From an uncultured Pelagibacteraceae bacterium (GTDB lineage Bacteria; Pseudomonadota; Alphaproteobacteria; Pelagibacterales; Pelagibacteraceae), in the NCBI GenBank assembly GCA_902536765.1, contig CACAYM010000003.1, positions 129,890 through 193,889 of the forward strand: a DNA stretch of 64,000 nucleotides, read 5' to 3'. Positions 10,680 to 18,217 of the stretch are shown here, piece by piece. The notes beneath the pieces are model-generated. The model was not told the DNA's origin. It was given only the letters and a program-made list of their open reading frames with translations, and made no database searches. A program made the translations under genes and the position numbers. The number at the start of each line of letters is the position of its first letter. The stretch's first letter is position 1.

Positions 10680-11549
10680 ATGTTTAAAATAATTAAAAAA
10701 TTATCATATATTTTTACCAAAATTTTAATTTTTTTGGATAAGTTTTTATCAATATTTATAAAAAAAAATATATTTATTGGTTGGTGTAAGTTTTTTCTTC
10801 AGGAGCAGTCTTACAAATCAATTAGGATTTTGGATAAAAAAGTTAGTTTTTTTGTACCAAATCAGCTTACCAGTGATATGGTTGACACTTATTTTGAAAA
10901 AGAACCAGAAACATTAGAATGGATAGATAATTTTGAGAAAAAAGAAAATATAGTTTTTTGGGATATTGGAGCTAACATAGGTTTATATTCTATCTATAAT
11001 TCTTTAAAAAATGTAAATTCTACGACAATTGCTTTTGAACCATCAAGTTCAAATTTAAGAGTATTAACAAGAAATATATCAATAAACAATTTAGAGAAAA
11101 ATATTAAAGTCATGCCAATACCACTTACAAATAGAGAAAATATTTTTCAAACGATGAATGAAGGTCGTTTTCAAGAAGGTGGTGCTTTAAATTCATTTGG
11201 TGAAACATTTGATTTTGGAGGAAATAAATTTAATTCACAAATGAGTTATAGTTTATTTGGAACGACAATTAATAACTTAATTGAAAACTGTAAATTTGAT
11301 ATTCCAGATTACATTAAAATCGATGTAGATGGCATTGAGCACTTAATACTTGAAAGTGGTGATAGATATCTTACAGACAAAAAAATAAAAAGTTTATCAA
11401 TTGAAATTAATGAGGACTTTGAGAAGCAATACAACATGGTTATAAATTTAATGAAAAAATATGAATTTAATATTTTACATAAAAAACGTAATGACAAGTT
11501 TTATAAAGGAAAATTTTCAAAAACTTACAACTATATTTTTATAAGGTAA
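10680..11549 (+). CDS. FkbM family methyltransferase
   Basis: VFWDIGANIGLYSIY..., AFEPSSSNLRVLTRNISINN, PDYIKIDVDGIEHLILE. Confidence 0.85.
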   Translation: MFKIIKKLSYIFTKILIFLDKFLSIFIKKNIFIGWCKFFLQEQSYKSIRILDKKVSFFVPNQLTSDMVDTYFEKEPETLEWIDNFEKKENIVFWDIGANIGLYSIYNSLKNVNSTTIAFEPSSSNLRVLTRNISINNLEKNIKVMPIPLTNRENIFQTMNEGRFQEGGALNSFGETFDFGGNKFNSQMSYSLFGTTINNLIENCKFDIPDYIKIDVDGIEHLILESGDRYLTDKKIKSLSIEINEDFEKQYNMVINLMKKYEFNILHKKRNDKFYKGKFSKTYNYIFIR

Positions 11550-11590
11550 AATTGTTTTTTTGAATTTCTTTAAGACATATAATAATTAAA

Positions 11591-11615
11591 GGAGCGTTAT
11601 GTTGCCAGGTGTTCC
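11591..11615 (-). repeat. diverged copy of the tmRNA coding-piece 3'-terminal hairpin (DR1)
   Basis: ggagcgttatgttgccaggtgttcc vs ggggcgttctgttgccaggtgcccc at 17882-17906; 21/25 identical, stem preserved by compensatory/wobble changes. Confidence 0.7.
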
Positions 11616-11727
11616 GAACTTTGTACTATTATACGCCGATAATTTGTATCTTAAAATATGATTTAACTTTCAAATAACACCACTAGGACGCCAAAAGAAA
11701 GTCATAAATTAGAATTAAAATATTAAT

Positions 11728-12042
11728 ATGAGAAGAATCCTTAAATATTTTTTTTTATCAATTATTTCTTTAATTACTATGATTGTAGTTCTTGCACCAG
11801 AAGATCCTGCATGGGTAAAATGTTCAGATGAGAATGATTTATATAGGTATGTATATAATGGTTGGAAAGTAGATAAAGTTATTAAAGATTATAAAGGAGA
11901 ATATCCAAGAATATGGTTATCAAAAAACGATAGGATAAAAGCGTTGAACTTTGGTTGGAGATGTTATTATCTTGAAGGTGCAGAACTAAATTTTTCATCT
12001 CCATCAAGACGCCACTACGACGCCTACAAATATAAAAGTTAA
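11728..12042 (+). CDS. orphan small membrane-anchored or secreted protein (104 aa)
   Basis: ATG ORF with N-terminal TM (ILKYFFLSIISLITMIVVLA); no recognised domain; lies between DR1 and DR2. Confidence 0.5.
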   Translation: MRRILKYFFLSIISLITMIVVLAPEDPAWVKCSDENDLYRYVYNGWKVDKVIKDYKGEYPRIWLSKNDRIKALNFGWRCYYLEGAELNFSSPSRRHYDAYKYKS

Positions 12043-12067
12043 TTTTTTAAAATGATTATATTGGATT

Positions 12068-12084
12068 TTAAGGGGCGTTCTGTT
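12068..12084. repeat. left 17-bp direct repeat of tmRNA end (DR2, candidate attL)
   Basis: TTAAGGGGCGTTCTGTT, identical to 17878-17894. Confidence 0.75.
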
Positions 12085-12130
12085 TCTCGTCCCTTGATTA
12101 ATAATATACAGAATATAACACTTTTTCAAA

Positions 12131-12197
12131 AACTTCGTGTAAAACTTCGTGTAGTGTTTTGCTCATTTTGCCGATTTCTTGACTTTCAACTTCGTGT
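12131..12197 (+). repeat. cluster of three AACTTCGTGT direct repeats, left end of island
   Basis: copies at 12131, 12143, 12188; same motif and orientation as the cluster at 17801-17833. Confidence 0.75.
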
Positions 12198-12236
12198 ATT
12201 TCTTTCTAAATTTTTATTCAAATGCTACATTAATCT

Positions 12237-14717
12237 ATGGGTTCAAAAGAGACAGATGCAAGAATAAGAATTGATAAAATGTTACTAGAGTCTGGTTGGA
12301 AACTACCTGGATGGCACAAAGATAATGAAATTAATGTAAAAACTGAGATTAAAAACGAACATGGTGAAGCAGATTATGTATTATTAAATTCTAAAGGATT
12401 TTTTCTTTGTACAGTTGAAGCAAAAAATAGTTCCAAATCTCCACTAGTTGGAAAAGAAAAATCAAGAGAATATGCTCAATCTTTAAGATCAAGATTTATA
12501 ATTTTATCAAATGGTATTAAGCATTATTTGTGGGATACAAAACTAGGTAATCCACATTTAATAGATAGATTACCAACTCAAAAATACTTAGAATTAAGAG
12601 GAGAGTCTTTTAATCCACCAAGAGATGAAGATGAAGATGTTAATAATGATTATTTAACATTAACTCAATTTCCTGAATATAAAAAAAATCCTGATTTTAA
12701 TAATGAGGAAAAAAAAGCAAGTTTCATTAAAAAAAATAAACTTAAGTTTTTGAGAGATTATCAAGTCAAAGCAATTCAAGCAATTAAGGATAAAATTAAA
12801 GATGGTGGAGATAGATTTCTTTTAGAAATGGCAACTGGAACTGGAAAAACTAATACCTCTGCCGCAATAATAAAAATGTTTTTAAGATTGTATAAAGTAA
12901 AAAGAGTACTTTTCTTAGTAGATAGATTAGAGTTAGAAACTCAAGCAAAAAAGGAATTTGAAGAAGTTTTAAAAAATGATTTCAAAACTGTTATTTGGAA
13001 AGAAAATAAAGATGATTGGAGAAAAGCAGAAATTGTAATTTCAACTGTACAATCATTTACCAAACACAATAAATATAAGAGAATATTTCAACCAAATGAT
13101 TTTGATTTTGTTATTTCAGATGAAGCACACAGAAGTTTAGGACTTAGAAGTAGAAATGTTTTTGAATACTTTGTAGGATTTAAATTAGGTTTAACTGCAA
13201 CCCCTAGAGATTTTTTAAAATCTGTGGATGCTGACAACATGTCTGTATCTGATCCTAAACAATTAGAGAGAAGATTAATTTTAGATACATACACCATATT
13301 TGGTTGTGAAGATGGAGAACCAACTTTTAAATATACATTAGCAGATGGAGTAAAAGATGGATTTTTAGTAAATCCAACTGTTATAGATGTAGAAACAGGT
13401 CTTTCTGCTGAAATGATGAAAGAAGAAGGACTATCATTTAAGGGTGTTGATGAAGAAGGTAATGATGTTGAAGAAGAAGTTTTTACAAAAAAAGATTATG
13501 AAAAAAGATTTAAATCTCATGAAACGAATTTATCTTTTTGTACTGCGTTTATTAAAAACGCTTTATTAGATCCCTTTACGGGCGAAATTGGAAAAACACT
13601 AATTTTTTGTGTTTCCCAAAATCATGCTGAGAGAATTACACAAATTTTAAATGAACTTGCAGAAAAAGAATTTCCAGGTAGATATAATTCAGATTTTGCA
13701 GTTCAAGTCACCTCTAGCGTTGAATCAATGAATCCTCAACAGATGACTGTCGATTTTTCAAATAATAATCTTTTGGGAAACTCTCCATTAAACCCTTTAT
13801 ACAAAACTTCAAAAGCAAGAGTTTGTGTAACAGTTGCTATGATGACAACAGGTTATGATTGCAGGGATATATTAAATATTTGTTTAATGAGACCAGTTTT
13901 TTCTCCTTCAGAATTTATTCAAATGAAAGGAAGAGGAACAAGAATATTTGATTTTACTGAATGTTGGATATCAAAAAATGATATTCCTGAAATTAATTAT
14001 CCAGAAAAACAAAGTTTTAAACTTTTTGATTATTTTCATAACTATCATTACTTTGAAAATGAGTTCAATTATGATGAAAAACTAAAATTACCTGAACCAA
14101 GAAAAATCCCTCCAGCACCTCCTCCGCCTCCGCCTAACGATCTAGTGTATAATTTAGAAAAGGACCCAGTTAAGAAAACTGAGGAAATTTTTATTCCTCA
14201 AACTGGCATGAGAATAGATAGAGAACTATATAAATCTTTTAAAGATAGAGTTATTAATGATGAGGTATTGAAAAAGTTGGTTGAAGAACAAGCATTTAAT
14301 AAAGCAGATGAATACCTAAAACAAAACATACTTAATAAATCAGAGACAAAATTTTCTATAGATAAACTTAGAAAATCTCTTGGATTAGATATTAATATTT
14401 CGATCAAAGAACTGCTGTTATATGCATTTGGATTTATTGATAAAATTAAAAGTAAAGATGAAATAATTTTAGATGAGCATGAAAAATTGGATGATAAATT
14501 CAAATTTAATGATAATGAGTTTTACGAGAGTAAACAGGTTCTAGAAGCATATGTTACTGATAAAAGTTTTAGAGAAATAATTGATAGCAAAAAATTTGCT
14601 GAGTTAAATATACATCCGTCTGGTGTTTTTTTTAAAAAACTATCACCTGAAGTAAGAGAGAAATTACCTTCATATATTAAAGAAAATATTGATATAAACA
14701 GATTTATAGATGCTTGA
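12237..14717 (+). CDS. hsdR: type I restriction endonuclease subunit R (HsdR)
   Basis: N-terminal nuclease EADYVLL...CTVEAK, Walker A ATGTGKT, DEAH box, GLTATPRDF, QMKGRGTR. Confidence 0.93.
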   Translation: MGSKETDARIRIDKMLLESGWKLPGWHKDNEINVKTEIKNEHGEADYVLLNSKGFFLCTVEAKNSSKSPLVGKEKSREYAQSLRSRFIILSNGIKHYLWDTKLGNPHLIDRLPTQKYLELRGESFNPPRDEDEDVNNDYLTLTQFPEYKKNPDFNNEEKKASFIKKNKLKFLRDYQVKAIQAIKDKIKDGGDRFLLEMATGTGKTNTSAAIIKMFLRLYKVKRVLFLVDRLELETQAKKEFEEVLKNDFKTVIWKENKDDWRKAEIVISTVQSFTKHNKYKRIFQPNDFDFVISDEAHRSLGLRSRNVFEYFVGFKLGLTATPRDFLKSVDADNMSVSDPKQLERRLILDTYTIFGCEDGEPTFKYTLADGVKDGFLVNPTVIDVETGLSAEMMKEEGLSFKGVDEEGNDVEEEVFTKKDYEKRFKSHETNLSFCTAFIKNALLDPFTGEIGKTLIFCVSQNHAERITQILNELAEKEFPGRYNSDFAVQVTSSVESMNPQQMTVDFSNNNLLGNSPLNPLYKTSKARVCVTVAMMTTGYDCRDILNICLMRPVFSPSEFIQMKGRGTRIFDFTECWISKNDIPEINYPEKQSFKLFDYFHNYHYFENEFNYDEKLKLPEPRKIPPAPPPPPPNDLVYNLEKDPVKKTEEIFIPQTGMRIDRELYKSFKDRVINDEVLKKLVEEQAFNKADEYLKQNILNKSETKFSIDKLRKSLGLDINISIKELLLYAFGFIDKIKSKDEIILDEHEKLDDKFKFNDNEFYESKQVLEAYVTDKSFREIIDSKKFAELNIHPSGVFFKKLSPEVREKLPSYIKENIDINRFIDA

Positions 14718-17079
14718 TAACGAAACAAAAAGACGGATTAACAGTTTAAGGGATATTCTTGTTGGTAAACTACCAGATCCAAAAGCACAAGTTGAACAAA
14801 TTACAAATGGTTTAATTTATAAGTTTATGAACGACATGGATAACGAGTCAGTTTCTATGGGTGGTAAAGCAACTTATTTTTCTGGAAAATTTAAAAAATA
14901 TTCTTGGAAACACTTGATGGATACTAAAACAAGTGGTGTTGAAAAAGTTTCTCTTTATTCAGAGGGAATTGAGCAGATGTATAACAATGAAAATCTTCCA
15001 GAGTTATTTAGAGAGATATTCAAAAACTCATTTCTCCCTTTCAAAGACGCTTCAACTTTAAATATGTTTTTGAAAGAAATTAATAATTTTAATTACTCTA
15101 ATTCAGAAAAACTTGGAGATGCATTTGAATACTTATTATCTTTTATGGGATCGCAGGGTGATGCAGGGCAATTTAGAACACCAAGGCACATAATTGACTT
15201 TATCGTTGAGATAGTAAATCCACAAAAAAATGAGACTGTATTAGACCCTGCTTGTGGTACTGCAGGATTCTTAATTAGTTCTTACAAACATATTTTAAAT
15301 CAAAATACTAAAAAAAATTTAGGAGATGCTTTATCAGCATCAGATAGAAAAAAAATTGGTGAGAACTTAAATGGTTATGACATTTCTCCTGATATGGTGA
15401 AAATGTCTTTAGTAAATATGTACTTACACAAATTTTCTAATCCGAAAATTAATGAATACGATACTCTTTCAAGCGAAGATAGATGGAATGAATACTATGA
15501 TGTAATACTTGCAAATCCACCATTCTTTTCTCCAAAAGGTGGTATAACTCCTCATAACAGATTTGGGGTTAAATCTACTAAAGCAGAAGTATTATTTGTT
15601 GATTACATAAATGAACATTTGAAACCTAACGGTCGTGCAGGAATAATTGTTCCTGAAGGTATAATTTTACAAAATGGTGGCGCATATAAACAAATAAGAA
15701 AAAAATTGATTGAACAATCTTTGCTTGGAGTGATTTCTTTACCAGTAGGGGTATTTCTACCATATTCAGCAGTGAAAACATCAATACTTATAATAGATAA
15801 ATTAAAATCAAAAAAGACAGATAGCATATTTTTTGTAAGGATTAAAAATGATGGGTTTGAATTAAATTCAAACAGAAAACAAATTAAGGAAAATGACTTA
15901 CCAAGTGTAACTGGAAACTTAAATGGTAAAAACTATAAAGATTTAATTACATACATTAAAAAAGAAAAAGTTTTAAGTGGTGATTATTCTTTTAGTTTTT
16001 CAAGATATAAAAGTGAAAAAATATTTGAAACAAATTATAAGATAGTAAAGATAAAGGATTATGCAAATTTTAAAAGAGGGACATCAATTACAAGAAAAAA
16101 TGCCAAAGACGGCAAAATACCAGTTGTTGCCGGAGGCAAGTCACCTGCATATTTTCATAATCAGTCAAATAGAAATTCAAATTGTATAACTATTAGTTCC
16201 TCAGGCGCTTATGCTGGATATATAAACTTTCATCGCCAACCTATATTCGCAAGCGATTGTTTTACAATCGAAACAAATAGTGCGTCTCTTAATCAAGAGT
16301 ACCTTTTTTACATACTAAAATCTAAACAGAAAGAAATTTATGATTTTCAAAGCGGCGCTGCGCAACCTCATGTGTATCCGAAAGATTTTGACAATTTCAA
16401 AATTCCTTTACCTTCTATAGAAAAACAAGAAAGCATAGTGCAAGAATTAGATAATTACACAAAAATTATTCATGGATGTAGACAAATAGTTGAAAATTAT
16501 AAACCATCAATTGAATATAAATTAGAGTATAAAAAAGTTAAATTAGGTAAAATATGTAAATTTTCTGGTGGAACTCAACCGCCCAAATCTACTTTTGTTA
16601 ACTTAGAAAAAGACGGGTATATAAGACTTTTACAAATAAGAGATTATAAGACTGATAAATTTATAACCTACATACCAAAAAGTGAAAAACACAAGACATG
16701 TAATGAGGAAGACATTATGATTGGAAGATATGGTCCTCCAGTTTTTCAAATTTTAAGGGGCAAAAGTGGAGCATACAATGTTGCCTTAATGAAATGTTTG
16801 CCTGATAATAAATTAATTACAAATGATTGGTTATATTATTTTTTATCATCAAAAGAGGTTCAAGAAAAAATAATTTCTTTATCTGAGAGGGTTAGACAAA
16901 GTGGAGTAAGACCAGATGATTTAAATAATTTAGATGTACCACTTCCTTCAATAGATGAACAAAATCATTTAACGACTAAAATAAAAGACGAGATGAATAT
17001 AATCTATTCAAATCAAAAATTGATTAATATTATAGAAAATAAAATTGATGAAAAAATATCATCAATATGGAGTTTTTAA
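14710..17079 (+). CDS. type I R-M fused modification/specificity protein (HsdM-HsdS)
   Basis: N6-adenine MTase motifs DPACGTAGFL and NPPFF, followed in the same ORF by two TRD-type halves each ending in KIPLPSIEKQ / DVPLPSIDEQ; overlaps hsdR by 8 bp. Confidence 0.9.
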   Translation: MLDNETKRRINSLRDILVGKLPDPKAQVEQITNGLIYKFMNDMDNESVSMGGKATYFSGKFKKYSWKHLMDTKTSGVEKVSLYSEGIEQMYNNENLPELFREIFKNSFLPFKDASTLNMFLKEINNFNYSNSEKLGDAFEYLLSFMGSQGDAGQFRTPRHIIDFIVEIVNPQKNETVLDPACGTAGFLISSYKHILNQNTKKNLGDALSASDRKKIGENLNGYDISPDMVKMSLVNMYLHKFSNPKINEYDTLSSEDRWNEYYDVILANPPFFSPKGGITPHNRFGVKSTKAEVLFVDYINEHLKPNGRAGIIVPEGIILQNGGAYKQIRKKLIEQSLLGVISLPVGVFLPYSAVKTSILIIDKLKSKKTDSIFFVRIKNDGFELNSNRKQIKENDLPSVTGNLNGKNYKDLITYIKKEKVLSGDYSFSFSRYKSEKIFETNYKIVKIKDYANFKRGTSITRKNAKDGKIPVVAGGKSPAYFHNQSNRNSNCITISSSGAYAGYINFHRQPIFASDCFTIETNSASLNQEYLFYILKSKQKEIYDFQSGAAQPHVYPKDFDNFKIPLPSIEKQESIVQELDNYTKIIHGCRQIVENYKPSIEYKLEYKKVKLGKICKFSGGTQPPKSTFVNLEKDGYIRLLQIRDYKTDKFITYIPKSEKHKTCNEEDIMIGRYGPPVFQILRGKSGAYNVALMKCLPDNKLITNDWLYYFLSSKEVQEKIISLSERVRQSGVRPDDLNNLDVPLPSIDEQNHLTTKIKDEMNIIYSNQKLINIIENKIDEKISSIWSF

Positions 17080-17105
17080 GTTATACTTGCAAATGCGAGT
17101 ATAAC
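17080..17105. terminator. hairpin between convergent genes, candidate bidirectional terminator
   Basis: GTTATACTTGC-AAAT-GCGAGTATAAC: 11-bp stem (one G-U), weak U-tracts. Confidence 0.5.
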
Positions 17106-17118
17106 GGTCTAAATTTAA

Positions 17119-17451
17119 TTAATCGCTATTCCAAGTGAATAAATCAGCATCAAAAGGTATGTTTCTAAATTTAAGTAAAATTTTATATTTTTCTAATCTT
17201 TCTTCCTTTTTAAATTTCCTTAAGTAGTTGAGTATTTGGTCATAGGTCAAACCTTTCAGGTATTTCTTTTTAACATCAATATACTCTTCATAATCCATAC
17301 CACATATAGAGAATTTTTTTTTAGGATCTATATGTTCAGCATAACTTATTTCGTCTTTAGTTTCGCTAAGGACATCATAAAAACGAGCGATTTGATTATC
17401 TCTTTCAAAAAGAATATCTCTTCTGAAATCAAACAGTTCTAGTTGTTGCAT
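17119..17451 (-). CDS. orphan 110-aa protein in the R-M island
   Basis: ATG ORF MQQLELFDFRRDILFERDNQIARFYDVLSETKDE...; no domain recognised; operator-like inverted repeat just upstream of its start. Confidence 0.6.
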   Translation of the reverse strand: MQQLELFDFRRDILFERDNQIARFYDVLSETKDEISYAEHIDPKKKFSICGMDYEEYIDVKKKYLKGLTYDQILNYLRKFKKEERLEKYKILLKFRNIPFDADLFTWNSD

Positions 17452-17463
17452 ATTTTGGAGTTA

Positions 17464-17487
17464 TTAAAGTTTTGATATCAACTTTAA
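17464..17487. promoter_or_regulatory. operator-like inverted repeat upstream of the 110-aa gene
   Basis: TTAAAGTT-TTGATATC-AACTTTAA: perfect 8-bp arms with 8-nt spacer, 12 nt upstream of the start codon. Confidence 0.5.
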
Positions 17488-17545
17488 CAATTTCTATATT
17501 ATTGAATAATAGTGGCAAAAATTTGTAGATTTGTTATTATTGAAT

Positions 17546-17581
17546 TAGTCCTGATTTAAAAAACTTTACTTGCTAGGACTA
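17546..17581. promoter_or_regulatory. second inverted repeat in the divergent intergenic region
   Basis: TAGTCCT ... AGGACTA (7-bp perfect arms) upstream of the 57-aa ORF. Confidence 0.35.
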
Positions 17582-17605
17582 TAAACAAAACGCTAAAGGA
17601 GAAAA

Positions 17606-17779
17606 ATGAAACTAAGAATACAATCATTAAAAAACTATTTTAAATCAAAAAAAGATAGAGGTTTAAAACCAATATTTTTTGAAAAAATAGGCGATTCAAA
17701 TACGTCTCGAGAGCAAAAGTTAAAAAATTTGATCAAAGTACTTGAGTCTCAAGGTTTTAAAATAAAAAATAAAAAATAA
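17606..17779 (+). CDS. 57-aa lysine-rich basic protein, unknown (not in the ORF track)
   Basis: SD-like AAAGGAG 3-4 nt before ATG; MKLRIQSLKNYFKSKKDRGLKPIFFEKIGDSNTSREQKLKNLIKVLESQGFKIKNKK*. Confidence 0.6.
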   Translation: MKLRIQSLKNYFKSKKDRGLKPIFFEKIGDSNTSREQKLKNLIKVLESQGFKIKNKK

Positions 17780-17800
17780 GTTCATAAATTTTTGATTTAA

Positions 17801-17833
17801 AACTTCGTGTAAACTTCGTGTAAAACTTCGTGC
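17801..17833 (+). repeat. cluster of three AACTTCGTG(T/C) direct repeats, right end of island
   Basis: copies at 17801, 17812, 17824, spaced 11-12 bp; mirrors the left cluster in sequence and orientation. Confidence 0.75.
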
Positions 17834-17877
17834 TGTTCCTAATTTAATATTTGAATTGGAATAACAGTTTCCGGTGG

Positions 17878-17894
17878 TTAAGGGGCGTTCTGTT
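17878..17894. repeat. right 17-bp direct repeat overlapping the tmRNA coding-piece end (DR3, candidate attR)
   Basis: TTAAGGGGCGTTCTGTT identical to 12068-12084. Confidence 0.75.
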
Positions 17895-18139
17895 GCCAGG
17901 TGCCCCAAAACCCCGTTACTTAATTAATAAATTAATTAAGCAGCAAGAGCAAATTTATCATTTGCAATTATAAAATAGCCCGTCACGGTGGAACAATCCC
18001 GAACGAAAGAAAAGCCTTTACACATCCGTCGATCCTAGTTCACCCCCTTAAGTAAAATATGGTGGAGGTGGTGGGTACTGCCCCCACGTCCGCAATGTTT
18101 ATTACGAAATTCGTTTATCGTCATAGTTGGAAATCCAAC
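17882..18139 (-). ncRNA. ssrA: circularly permuted two-piece tmRNA
   Basis: On - strand: acceptor piece ends ...GTGGG-GGCAGTA-CCCAC-CACCTCC-ACCA (3' end 18060), 12-nt spacer, coding piece begins GGGGGTGAACTAGGATCGACGG (18047); GGGGGUG pairs with CACCUCC; tag ORF GCA AAT GAT AAA TTT GCT CTT GCT GCT TAA (17936-17965) = ANDKFALAA*. Outer boundary of the acceptor piece is approximate. Confidence 0.93.
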
Positions 18140-18217
18140 ATTTTGAATATATTATTAATTGTAAAAAATTCATTAGTTTTTTTACACATATTACTAAAGT
18201 AAATACGCAAATAAATA

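Noticed and set aside
12052-12267. 71-aa plus-strand ORF in the ORF track
   Set aside because: Runs through DR2 and the AACTTCGTGT repeats and overlaps the hsdR start in another frame; spurious.
14198-14503. 101-aa antisense ORF within hsdR
   Set aside because: Serine/leucine-rich shadow of the coding strand.
17720-17908. 62-aa minus-strand ORF in the ORF track
   Set aside because: Starts inside the tmRNA terminal hairpin and reads through the AACTTCGTGT repeats (TRSFTRSLHEV is repeat-encoded); antisense to the 57-aa ORF.
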